From Gammaproteobacteria bacterium (GTDB lineage Bacteria; Pseudomonadota; Gammaproteobacteria; Pseudomonadales; UBA5518): a stretch of DNA of 64,000 nucleotides. Below are positions 1 to 10,432 of the stretch, one piece after another; the first letter of the stretch is position 1; each line of letters starts with the position of its first letter. Location of the stretch: contig JADKDK010000007.1 of the NCBI GenBank assembly GCA_016718385.1, positions 310,001 through 374,000 of the forward strand, written 5' to 3'. The notes beneath the pieces are model-generated. The model was not told where the DNA came from. It saw only the letters and a list, made by a program, of their open reading frames with translations, and made no database searches. Made by a program: the position numbers and the translations under genes.

Positions 1-1120
1 GGCCGGCGGGTCGAGGCTGCGCAAATCTGGCTGCCGTTCGCCCGCACAGGCAACCCCAATACCGAACCGAAATTCGTTGTGGCAGAGGCCGTCCGGCCGC
101 TGTGTCCCATACTGCGGGCCGGCCTCGCGGCGCTCGAGCGGTGGAAGTCGAATAACAAGTCTTGGGACTATACCGGTTCGGAGAACGACTATTCCATCGC
201 CCAGCAACTACTCGACCGGGTCGAGAATCAGGTGTTGACGTGGCACGCGGCAGCTGCCGAGCTCCAGGCCAGCGCCGCCCTGCAGATCCTGCATCGGCAA
301 TCGCTGCTGCTGCGCCTAACTCGATCGGCCGAGCCCAAGGCCGCCGTCGTTGACGGACTACCACGCAGCGCTGCCCAAGCCGCTCTGGGCTCCAGACCAG
401 TCCGACACTAGCCCGCCCGCGCAGGTCGCTCTTGCCGCCGCACGTGCGGCGGGTTCTCGGGCTGACGTGCAACGGCTCTTGGCGGAGGCCGTAGGCTGCT
501 TTCAGGGCACGGGCGCCACCCTCCATGCAGTGGACCCGCGCCGCGTAAAGGGCGCTTGGCGCAAGGCTCTGCCAGAAAGTGCGTCCTCGCAGATTAAGTC
601 CGAACACGGGCACGCCCGCGCCGCCGCGGACGAGATGCTGTCGCGCATCGAAAGTCTGCTCACCCGCTATCGCAATGCTGCTGAAGCGCTCGTTCCGGCC
701 ATCAAGCCGCTGATCGGCGAAGACCGCGATGTCAACATCGGCCCGTCGCTGCTGGTGCAGATCGAGCAGGCGAAAAACGCCGGTTGCTTCCCGCAGTCGG
801 TTTGCAGTTCCTCAGACGCGAGGACGGCTATTGGACAACTCGACACCGCGGAGGCCAAGGGCTTGATGCGCCAGGTTTTGTGGTTTGAAACACCGGCCGC
901 TACGGCCTCGGTCGAAACTCGTCTCGCCGGCTGGTCGTCGCTGGATGTCGAGCAACTGGTTAAGGTGCATCGTGCGTTGACCCTGCTCGACAGGGTTTTC
1001 CATGGGATCGAACGAGAGATAGACGCGAAGCTGCTGGCCAGCGGCGGTGGCGACATCGGTGCCATGGTGGCTGCTCTACAGCAAGACCTCGAGGCGATCA
1101 GCCAGGAGGGAGCAGCATGA
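1..1120 (+). CDS. dpdH: DpdH-like protein, C-terminal part (runs off window, frameshifted)
   Basis: The reading frame is open from base 1, so the N-terminus lies outside the window. Frame 1 reads to about position 345, and the protein then continues in frame 2 to the TGA at 1118-1120, so one base has been gained or lost near 345. The visible part is mostly helical, with no recognisable catalytic motif. It ends in an ATGA overlap with the next gene, as expected in a translationally coupled operon. The DpdH name rests on position: in described 7-deazaguanine DNA-modification (dpd) clusters dpdH precedes dpdI, dpdJ and dpdK. DpdH is thought to belong to the restriction side of the system. The family cannot be confirmed from this fragment alone. 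Confidence 0.5.
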
Positions 1121-1840
1121 CCACATTGCTGCAACGTTGCCGCACGGTTACGGCGAAGTTTGAACATCTCAAGCTCGCCCAGCGAAACGTTAACCAGCAG
1201 TTGTTGGTGCAAGAGCGCACGCGGGAATGGAAAAAGAGCCAGGACAAACTCAAAGGCGTGAGTGCGTGCGCTGCCTGCCTGCCATTGGATGCGAGGTCAC
1301 AGAAGATCGTCGACGAAAAGCGCGCGCATTTACAGCACAACGCTGCCGAGGTGCTCGAGCGACTGAAATCGAACGACGACATCGCGGAGCTCACCAGCGA
1401 TGCTTCCTGGGTTCGTCTGCTGGCGTCCGTCGATGGCTTGGCTGCCGAAATCGAGAGCTCCGTCAAGTCAGCCTGGAAGGCTTACATCGATGAACAGGGT
1501 ACTCTGGAAGACCCAACCTGGCTTCGCGACCGCGCGCCCTCGACACCGATCAACGATACCGCGATCGCAGCCTATCGAACACATTACAGCGTATATGCCG
1601 ACCTCGTGAGACGTGCGATGCCGCGTAGCGCAGTGACCCTGCCCAGTTGTCGCAAGCATCGCCGCCTGCCGGACCGAAGTCGCCAAGATCACCTTCGATG
1701 TGCCACCAGATCTGCAACGGTTCTTCCAAGCCATCCAGTCGGGCACCGCGAACTTGGCATCGGTGACGCCCGGCGTCTTGGCCTGGCTCGCGGAGAACGG
1801 ACAATTGGAGCGCTACCGGGTCCGGAGCGCCGGTCAATGA
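1117..1840 (+). CDS. dpdI: DpdI-like protein, frameshifted
   Basis: The ATG at 1117 overlaps the preceding stop by four bases. About 165 residues read in frame 1, helical and rich in charged residues. After roughly 1620-1640 the sensible protein moves to frame 2, where it ends with a Phe-Phe-Gln-rich helix and a segment around TPGVLAWLAENGQLERY, stopping at 1838-1840. That stop overlaps the ATG of the helicase gene, which supports a real gene of about 240 residues broken by one indel. Frame 2 itself has a TGA at 1634, so the break lies close to there. No catalytic motif is visible. The assignment to DpdI comes from size and position between dpdH and dpdJ. Confidence 0.55.
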
Positions 1841-4800
1841 CGCTGACGCCCGACCTCGCCCTCGTCGAGAAGGCGCTCGACAATCTCGAACGGCAAGAGG
1901 TCCGAGTGCTGGTCTGGGGCTTGGTCGACAGCGCGCTGAGCGAGGAAGAGGTCGACGAAACGCTGCGCGCTATCCTCAACGAAAACCAGAATCTGGCAGC
2001 CGACCCAGGCTGCACGTTCGACACCGAAATGCGCTTCCGCCAGCGACTGCTTGACCTCGGTTACCTGACGCAGGTGTTCGGTCGCCCCCTTGCGCCGCCT
2101 CGCTACCGCACACGCATGGCCGAGGGCATACGCTTGTTCGCACGCCTTCGCCAACTGTTTCCGCGCAAGCACGAGGGCGCGGACTGGGTCAGCGGCGCAA
2201 CCCTGGTCGCTGATTACCGATTGCTGTGGCGACCGCGAAAGTACCCGGCTCGCGACCTCACACCCGCCGACGCTCACACGGCGATCGCCGCACGCGTTGC
2301 AGATCCTCGGATGCTGGCGGGCGTCAAGCGTTGGCTCGACGAGGGCGAGCAAAGTTGGCGGTTCGCTCGGTTCCAGATTGATGCCTCGGCCCGCATTCTC
2401 GAAGGTCTGTCCTTGAGGAGGCCGCGCGGCACGTTGGTCGCTGCGGGCACAGGCAGCGGCAAAACGCTGGCGTTTTACCTGCCGGCGCTCGCTTGGCTTA
2501 GCGCCGAACGCAAGTCGCAACCGCGTAGTCGCGGCGTACGCGTCCTAGCACTATATCCGCGCAATGAATTGCTCAAAGACCAACTCGCGGAGGTCTACGG
2601 GCAGGCGCGCAAGTTCGACGATGAGCTCGGACGTGTCGGGACGACGGTGAGCGTCGGTGTACTCTTCGGCGACACACCCTTCAACGTCGGAAAGATCGCG
2701 CAGCAGTGGCGGAATACACGGGGCGCTTGTCCGTTTTTCCGCTGTCCAGATTGCGGCGGTGAGTTGCAACTGCACAGCGACCAAGTGGCCGAGGGCGATG
2801 CGCGCCTTGGCTGCCGTTCCTGCGGTAGTGGCGTGGACAGCCGCCAATTGCGCTTCACGCGCAAGGCGATGATGGATGATCCGCCCGACATCCTGTTCAC
2901 GTCGGTGGAAATGATGAACCAGCGCTTGGCGGATTCGACCATGCGCCATCTGTTCGGCCTTGGCCCGCTCGCGGAGCGGACGCCGTCGCTTATGCTACTC
3001 GACGAAATCCATCTATACACTGGCACGTTCGGCGCGCAAGTGGCCTACCTGTTGCGCCGCTGGTCGCATCTCACACGCCGGCAGACCCATTTCGTTGGCC
3101 TGTCGGCTACGATCGCGGAGGGTGCAGCCTTCTTCGCATCCCTGGTCGGCTTGGATCAGAGCGTGGTCGAGGAAATTTCCCCGAACGCCGACCACATGGT
3201 AAGCGAGGGAGCAGAGTACATGCTCGCGTTGCGCGGCGATCCGGTATCGCAGACTGCGCTGCTTTCTACACCTCGATCCAGGCGCTGATGCTCGCTTCCC
3301 GCTTGCTCGACCGGCGCGAGCAATTCGGCAAGGACAAGCGCCCGTTCGCAGGCTGGCGCAGTTTTGCCTTCACCGACCAACTCGACGCAACCAATCGCCT
3401 GTTTTACGATTTGCGCGACGCAGAGGGCCGCACTCCGCAAGGATATCCTGCTACGCAGCGCGCTCCAAATGGAGGACTCGCCTTCCTCCGTCGCAGCAGT
3501 AGCGATCAGCGCCGCTACGAAGGGGGCCAAGACTGGCGGATGCTCGAAGACAATGGGCATGAATTAACAACTCGACATCGTGTAGAGCGCACCACCTCGC
3601 TCGACACGGGTGTCAGCTACGAGGCCGAGATCGTTGTCGCCACCGCCGCTCTGGAAGTCGGCTACGACGATCCCGCCGTAGGCGTGGTGCTGCAGCACAA
3701 GGCGCCGCGCGACATGGCGCAGTTCCTACAGCGAAAAGGCCGAGCAGGACGCACGCGCCACGTGAGGCCCTGGACCATCATGGTGCTGTCGGACTATGGC
3801 CGGGATCGTCTGGCGTACCAAGCTTACGAGCAGTTCTTTGACCCTGAACTGCCGCCACGTGAACTGCCGCTTGCCAACCGCTACATCCGTCGCATGCAGG
3901 CAACTTATGCGCTGATCGACTACCTCGGCGTCGACATGCAAGGCGGAGAGCCTAAAGGATCGGTGTGGCGCGACTTAGCACAGCCGCAGGATTACCGTTT
4001 CGAGCGCTGGTCCGAGGCCGCCATCAACGCAGTGAAATCGTTGCGCCCCAATTTCCCGTTGACATCTGGGGATTGGAGTTCGTGCTCAAAGCGAGCGGTG
4101 CAAGATGCTCCGGGCAGCTACAAGTGGGACGGTAAGAACTGGCTGCAGTCCGACATCCGTCGTCGCCATTTGGTGTCACGACTCGCCGAACTGCTCCGTG
4201 AACCAACCCGCATTGCGGGGTTGGGCAGACACTTATCGCAGTCGCTGGCGTTGCCGCGTGAAGACGTCGACATGCTGCTCTGGGACCATCCCCGTCCATT
4301 GCTGCTCACAGCCGTGCCGACGGCGCTGCGGCGACTCGCAACCAACTGGCGCGCGCACGGCAAACCGCAGGCGGATCGCATAGACCGTCACCCGTTGCCC
4401 GAGTTCATTCCTAGCACGTTATTCAGCGACTTGGCGCTGCCCGAAGTGCAATTGCTCGGCGGGCGCCACGAGGATATCGGCTTGCCAGTTCTGCAGGCTA
4501 TGAACGAGATGGCTCCCGGGAAGGTCTCGCGGCGCCTCGATGATGCGCTGTGGCTGGCCCGACCGAAGAGGAGTTCACCGCCGAACTCGATGGGGGCACA
4601 AAGGTCCGCGACGTCGACCTGGGCCCCTGGTACCAACTCGAACCTCAAGTTCCTTTCTATCACGTCGACGATGGGCAAGTCAGGCTTTGCGACGCTTGGC
4701 GGCCGAGCGCCATCAATCTCGCCCGAATCCCGCAACGGCCGAAACTGCTTGATTCATCGAATGCACGGTTGCAGTGGCGGTCGCAACTGTTCGGCCGGCG

Positions 4801-6534
4801 CGCGGGCAATGCGTTCGATGCGCCGGTCGACAGGGTGGGCATCGCCCGCCTGGTGCGAACAGTGGTCGTCCACACCCATGCCAGCCAGTCGCCCGCGACC
4901 GTGCGACGCTATGCCATCGCTTCGAACGCTGGCTTGCGCGTCAAGCGCAGCAGTTCAATTATCGACCACAATGCTCAGTGGCGCTTTACGAAGGACGGCC
5001 GCCCTTGTGGCATTGGCTTTGAGATCGAAGCCGATGCGCTGTGCTTCGTGATGAACCTGCCGGCGTCGCCTAGCAGTGCCTTGTGCGGCGCGGATTCTGC
5101 GATCCAGCGTGCAGCCCGCACCGCGCGCTTTATTTGGGAGGCACAATACGGCCCTGCGCTCGCCGGCGTAGCGGACAACGTCTTCCTGCGTAATTGGCTC
5201 GCGCAGGTTTTCCAAGTCGCAGCCGTCGCTCTCGCACAGGAGCGCGCCTGCACCCTCGAGGAGGCGATCGCGCATCTCCAGGCACCGACCGAAACCGAGC
5301 GCCTTGAAGGGGTGCTGCTATGCATCTTCCAGTCTCCAGACGCGCCTGACGAAGAAGCATCGGCGGGTTCAGTCTACGAACCGCGTCTACGAAAAAAGCT
5401 GTCCGCGTCGCTCGCCGACGGTCATGCCCGCAGGCGCTTGCGGCACTGGCCGGTCGCATCCTCACCGGTCCAATCGATGCCGCGTGGGATGACTGGCTGC
5501 GCCGCGCGCAATTGCAGACTTTTGCCGCCGCCTTGCTCGACGCTATCCAGCAAGCCTGCCCTCAGATCGACCCGGACGACCTTGTGGTCGACACCGACCC
5601 CGGGGCCCGCGGAGGACGGCACGCTGCCCGCCGATCCAGAACTTTGGATTTCCGAGGTCAACCCGGGCGGCAACGGCCTGATCGAGCAGGTCATCGAAGC
5701 GATCGCCACCCACCCGGACCACTTACCGCCGCATCGAAGCGGCGCTGGCGCCCTCGGAGTTCGAGCAAATAGATAAGCAATTGCGCGAGTACGTGCAGCG
5801 CATTGGTGGGCCGCGCTTGACGCCGACTGGGTGGAGGTCACCACGCCGTGCGCGCACCTCCGGCAGGCGCGCAAGCGGCGCTGGCAGCGCTGAGACAATT
5901 CCTGGCCGAGCGCGGCCACGCCGTGTTTCACGGCTACGTGTCCGCCCTAAGCAATCGCCTGCTGCGACCAGACAGCCCTCCGCAACTCGACACCTTGCTC
6001 GCCGGGGTGCTAGAGGAATGGAACCGACTCGAGGTGCGCCTGGGGGTAGAGGTCGAGGCGCGCGTCATGTGCGCTGTGTTCAGTCATGATGATCGCATCG
6101 ACGCCGCGTTCGGGAGCGCCGGCTTTGAGCCGCCAAGTCATCAGGTCGAGACTTGGCGCTTCAGCATGCTGCTCGGCATTCTCTGGGCGAGGGGGTATAC
6201 CCTGCGCACGCATGCGTTACCAGTCTCGGCACGGTTCGCCGACACGCCGATGGTCACCGATCGGCTTTTGCTAGCGCCGTGGCTGTCCGAGGCCACCGAG
6301 CCCATTGCAGGTGGGTCGCCTAATGACCTGGCAGAACTGCATCGCCGCCTCAGAGTCCACGGCCAGGCTGTCGTGGTGCTGCCGCCCGACGCCGCGCTGC
6401 TCAACCGCATTATGGCTTTCGCTGCTACCGCGCCGGTGCAACTCGAATATCTCAACGTATATCCGCGCCTAACGGCCGTGGAGCGCGGTCAAGGTAGGAT
6501 CGCTTTGCACTTCGAATTGGAAGCCACGGCATGA
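1837..6534 (+). pseudogene. dpdJ: DpdJ DEAD/DEAH-type helicase, multiply frameshifted
   Basis: This is a very large helicase-like protein of about 1,560 residues when the frames are joined. Walker A (AGTGSGKT) is near 2447-2470, followed by a Cys4 zinc ribbon (CPDC...CRSC) near 2745-2830. The Walker B box DEIH is at about 3001, motif III-like GLSAT near 3100, and the motif VI-like QFLQRKGRAGRTR near 3720. The frame must change at about 3270, 4555, 5428, 5600, 5723, 5818 and 5860, always by one base, for the protein to continue. As given it cannot make a full-length protein. DpdJ is the helicase of the Dpd restriction module. The gene starts with ATGA coupling to dpdI and ends coupled to dpdK. 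Either it is a pseudogene or this part of the assembly is poor. Confidence 0.75.
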
Positions 6535-7061
6535 GCGAAACCCGCAAGATATTCAAAAGCGCCGTTACTTCGCAGCACGCGGTGCGCGAGGTTCTATCGA
6601 TGGTGTTCGCGCAGGAACTTCTGGCGCCGAGCCGCACGGTGTTTATCCTGGCACCTTGGATCAGCAATATCGTCATATTCGACAGCCGACTTGGCCAGTA
6701 CGCAACGCTGAACCCGGAGTGGCCGAAGCGCGAGATCCGGATCGTGGAAGTGCTGGTGGCTGTCGCCGCAAACGGTACGGCGCTGCACATCCACACCCGC
6801 CCCGATGAACACAACAAGACGTTCAAGCGCCGGATCGTCGAGGCAATGACTGACGCCGGCCTGCAAGACCAGTTGCATTGGTACGACCAAAATGCGCGTT
6901 TGCACACCAAGGGGGTGCTCACCGACTGGGTGCTGGTCGACGGATCTATGAACCTCACAGAAAGCGGCGTGGCGATCAATGACGAGGCAGTAACCGTATC
7001 ATTCGAGCCCAATATAGTTGCTGCCGCGCGCTTGCACTTCGAACTCTATGGACAGCACTGA
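6531..7061 (+). CDS. dpdK: DpdK, phospholipase D-like nuclease domain protein
   Basis: This 176-residue protein carries a single HKD-type motif: His125-x-Lys127 in LHTKG, a following Asp132, and the usual SMNLTESG segment with Asn141. PLD-superfamily proteins with one motif normally dimerise to build an active site, and in restriction systems they cleave DNA. An N-terminal segment (VFILAPWIS) resembles the first beta strand of the fold. The ATG overlaps the dpdJ stop by four bases, and its own stop overlaps the start of dpdD. It is the only gene of the rightward Dpd operon in this window without a frame break. The DpdK name follows from the PLD domain directly after DpdJ, matching known dpd clusters. 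Confidence 0.78.
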   Translation: MSETRKIFKSAVTSQHAVREVLSMVFAQELLAPSRTVFILAPWISNIVIFDSRLGQYATLNPEWPKREIRIVEVLVAVAANGTALHIHTRPDEHNKTFKRRIVEAMTDAGLQDQLHWYDQNARLHTKGVLTDWVLVDGSMNLTESGVAINDEAVTVSFEPNIVAAARLHFELYGQH

Positions 7062-9281
7062 GCGCTGCGAAAACGCTAGCGGGGCCCAGGCCCTGCAAGC
7101 TGCTTTCTTCGCCACGCCGAACACGTGTACGCCGTCCTCCCTTGGTGGCGACGAGCTCGATCGGTGCGCCTATGAAGCCAGCCTTCGCCACCACGCCGCA
7201 GGTGAGACCGAATATGCCATACTCCTGCCGTATCGCTCTCGGGCCGACGGACCCACCGCCTGGTACGCGTGCGCCGCCTCTCCGCAGATGGCCTTGGCGC
7301 TTCAGGAGGAGATGCACGCATTTCTTGGGCCGAGCTACGTCAATGAGCGCCCGTCGAGCCGAATGCACGACGAAGCCGACCAGTACGCACTGCCGCTAAT
7401 CGAGCAAGCGCGCTGGCACGCCATTCGCTTCGACACACCCAATTCTCTGGCCGACGGGTTGGTGCTGCGCCAGTGGCGCCTATATGAAGAACTTTTGCGG
7501 CGGCGACCACGAGCGGCTTCTTACGTCCCGAGCACCTTCCACCAACTGCGCGCGTCATTCGACCGGGCGCTTCTCGCGCGCAATGAGCCCGGTGCGCGGG
7601 CGGCGATAGCCACACTTCGCGAGCGCTTTGGCGTTTCGGCAGAAAATCGCCGCTTCCTCGAGATTCGCCTCGATGCTGCGTTCGAGCGATGGGACGCGAT
7701 CGTCGAGCACCCGCTGCTGCCGCAACTGCTTCACCTCCAGTTGCCGCCCGAAACCTACGGCGACGTGATGGAGGCGCTGTACCGGGTGAACGTGCAGCCT
7801 TACGAAGCGGTGACTACGCTCGACCCGTTGCTCGAGCAGTTCAAAGAGACCGTCGCGGTTTCAGCCCAACCCTTGTTCAGCACCCGTCGCACCTCGCGGC
7901 GCCCTGCGGTACTAAAGTCGTTTTTGCTTTATGAGTTATTGCAGCCCGAGCCGCAGTTGGCGGTCTGCGAACACCTGCTGCAGGAGTTGCCGCCAGGCGC
8001 ATTTGGCGCCATCGATCATCTGATTCGCGAGACCTGCGCGCAGCAGTCGCTGGTCGATGACATCGCGCCGGCAATCGACGCGCTGCGCAACGAGCAATTC
8101 GATCGCGCCTGGGACCTTTACTGGCCCCTTGCCGACAGCGTCGATGTGCTGCGTGGCCTTATTGCCTGCGCGCGAGAGTGTGCCGACCCAGCTAAAGCTG
8201 GCGCGGCGCTCAGACGCCTCGAAGCCGCCGCTGAGTCAATCCGTGCCGCAGTCGAATCCGCGTCCGCCACCCGGCTAGCAAACTTGCGCGCGTCCTACGG
8301 CGAGCCCGCTTACCAGCGAAACTCTCTGATCAGTTCGACCGCCTGCCGAGCGAACCGACCGACCGCTACATAGAACGCTGGGCCGAGTTCGCGCGCAGCG
8401 TCGATCCCGCGCGACTGCTCGCTGAAACCGGTATGCTCAATGCTGCAGTTGACTGCTTGATGCGTCAGTCCGTCGAGGATCCTGCGCTGTTCGAGCGGCT
8501 GTACCCACTCTGGCACGAACTCTTCATCGAACGAACCGACCCGGATCGACGCCTCGTGCCTCTATACGCAGAGATGATTGAAGTGCTGCGTGCGCGCGAC
8601 GTGTTCCAACGTACCGACCAGGAGTTGCTGCACCAGACGCTGGTCGCCATTGTCGACAGCGGGGACAGCGCAGCCTACCGGCAGGCGGTCGACACCATTA
8701 CCAAGATCTTCGAGGCCATCCGCTCGCCCCAGGCAATCGGCTGGGCGCTTGATGTCTGCGATTCATTGGCGCTACGTCGTACTCGTGATGCTGAGTCGCG
8801 GTTACGCCTGCTCACCTCGGTCGTGCAGGCCTGCCGGGAGTTCGGCTCGCGCCTCGACCCCTTGCAGATCCAGCAACTGCAACTCTTGGCTAGTGAGGCT
8901 CAGCTTGAGTTGCCACCACTCGGTCCAGCGCCCGAGGACGCCTCGGGTGCCACCTCAGAGGACGAGTCATCGTACCGCATCGTCTTTTACAGTCTGGACG
9001 AAGCAGCTGCGCGACGTGCCGTCGATATGCTGCGCATCCTCCATCCCCACTGGATCATTGACACCAACGCCGACCACGTTTGCACGGATCGCCTCAAGTT
9101 GCTGGCGCAGCACGCGCATGTTTTCGTCTTCGCGTGGCGGTGCAGTAAACATGCAGCCTACTATTGCGTCAAAGCTAACAGTCCGAAGGAAAATTTAGTG
9201 ATGGCGCGCGGCGTCGGCACGACGAGCCTGGTGTCGGCTGTTCTCGAGCATCTGAACTTAACCGCAGACAGTTCAGCCTAA
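7048..9281 (+). CDS. dpdD: DpdD-like protein, one frameshift
   Basis: The start was chosen at the ATG at 7048 (MDSTERCENAS), overlapping dpdK by 14 bases. An in-frame ATG 30 bases upstream is possible. Frame 1 reads to about 8315 and the protein then continues in frame 3 from KLSDQFDRLPSEPTDR to the TAA at 9279-9281, giving about 745 residues. The middle is helical and repeat-like, perhaps a scaffold. The last 110 residues form an alpha/beta domain (YRIVFYSLDEAAARRAVD) that ends GVGTTSLVSAVLEHL, which resembles a nucleotide- or sensor-type C-terminus. No classical nuclease motif is seen. The DpdD name is based on size, position and C-terminal style, and is moderately secure. Confidence 0.55.
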
Positions 9282-9472
9282 TCTTCAGAGCGAGTTGATC
9301 AGCCTCGAACCAACACGTGCTGAGCATCGTTGCGGCCGGATCAACCTAGAGTGCGGCGTAAGCGCGACGAGTTTCAGTGCTCGCTCGGCCACGGTGCAGT
9401 CGTAGTTACTTCACGACTAGCGGAGTTTTGTGCTGCCTTCATGCTTGGGCCGGTGCTGCCGCTGGACGACCG

Positions 9473-9778
9473 TCAGAGTGAGGCGCCGGGAGATCGCTTA
9501 TGGAATTTCTTATCCTTCTTCTTGTAGTGTCTCGCCAGAATAATCAGCGCTCCCACAATGGCGAGCGCAAGTAGATAAGGAAGCGCAAGTGAGAACTGGA
9601 AATTCGACCACGGTAGGCATACGCGTGGTAGCACTCGCTCGGCGAAATGATAATAGAGAACAAGGACCCCCACTGTAGACGAAAGGCTAAGCTGGATGAT
9701 GAAGTGTTGCGCATGCTGGCCCGGTGGTCGATGCTTCTCAAAAAAGTAGTGAACGAACTTGATGTCATCGGATGTCAT
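9473..9778 (-). CDS. small two-helix membrane protein of unknown function
   Basis: The 101-residue protein starts at the ATG complementary to 9776-9778, eight bases after the queE stop, so it probably sits last in the leftward preQ0 operon. Two hydrophobic segments are clear: residues about 25-47 (IIQLSLSSTVGVLVLYYHF) and about 63-85 (FSLALPYLLALAIVGALIIL). A very basic tail follows (ARHYKKKDKKFHKR). The N-terminus is polar (MTSDDIKFVHYFFEKHR). No family is recognised and it is not one of the described Dpd proteins. Its place at the junction of the two converging Dpd operons makes a membrane effector or accessory role possible, but this is speculation. Confidence 0.6.
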   Translation of the reverse strand: MTSDDIKFVHYFFEKHRPPGQHAQHFIIQLSLSSTVGVLVLYYHFAERVLPRVCLPWSNFQFSLALPYLLALAIVGALIILARHYKKKDKKFHKRSPGASL

Positions 9779-9786
9779 ATGGGCAG

Positions 9787-10428
9787 CTAGCGGATCCCTA
9801 CAATTTTGTGTGTCTGCACCGATAGGCGCCAATGCGGGTGTGCTTGACAATGGGCAACGGCAGCGGCTGTATTCTGCACCGCGGCGGCCCCGTCCATCGG
9901 TTGCAGCAAGTAGTTCTCGAATTGCAGCGTCGACCAAGGCAGATCGTCTGGCATCAGTCCTGGCTGCGGATACACGAGTTTGAGTTCTTGGCCATGAGTC
10001 TGTACCAAATGAGTGCCGGCCTTGGGGCTCACGCAGATCCAGTCAATGCCCTCGGGGGCTTTAATTGTGCCGTTGGTTTCCACAGCGATCTTGAAGTAGC
10101 GTTCATGCAGCGCATTAATCAGCGCATCGTCGAGTTGCAGTAGCGGTTCTCCGCCAGTCATCACCACCAGTCGGTTCGTTATGTCGCTGTCCGGCCAAAG
10201 AGGCGCGATAGAGTCTGCGAGGCTGTCCGCGGTCGCGTACTTGCCGCCGAGCGTGCCGTCAGTTCCGACGAAGTCGGTGTCACAAAATTGGCAGATAGCA
10301 GACGCTCGGTCAAACTCACGCCCGCTCCAGAGGTTACAACCAGCAAAACGACAGAAAACCGCGGGCTTGCCCGCCTGAACGCCCTCCCCTTGCAGCGTAT
10401 AAAACACTTCTTTAATTGAATAAGTCAT
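9787..10428 (-). CDS. queE: 7-carboxy-7-deazaguanine synthase QueE (radical SAM)
   Basis: QueE makes 7-carboxy-7-deazaguanine from 6-carboxytetrahydropterin using SAM and an iron-sulfur cluster. The 213-residue protein has the proteobacterial QueE spacing Cys31-x14-Cys46-x2-Cys49, ending in CQFCDTDF, which binds the 4Fe-4S cluster. It also has the GGEPLLQ SAM-binding segment. The start is the ATG complementary to 10426-10428, four bases after the queD stop. A longer frame upstream only overlaps queD and is not needed. With queD and queC it forms the preQ0 supply for the adjacent dpdA/dpdB genes rather than for tRNA queuosine alone. The reading frame is intact. Confidence 0.9.
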   Translation of the reverse strand: MTYSIKEVFYTLQGEGVQAGKPAVFCRFAGCNLWSGREFDRASAICQFCDTDFVGTDGTLGGKYATADSLADSIAPLWPDSDITNRLVVMTGGEPLLQLDDALINALHERYFKIAVETNGTIKAPEGIDWICVSPKAGTHLVQTHGQELKLVYPQPGLMPDDLPWSTLQFENYLLQPMDGAAAVQNTAAAVAHCQAHPHWRLSVQTHKIVGIR

Positions 10429-10432
10429 GGTC

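Noticed and set aside
1837..6534. Programmed ribosomal frameshifting in dpdJ
   Set aside because: Seven shifts in both directions, with no shared slippery site or pseudoknot; decay or sequence error fits better.
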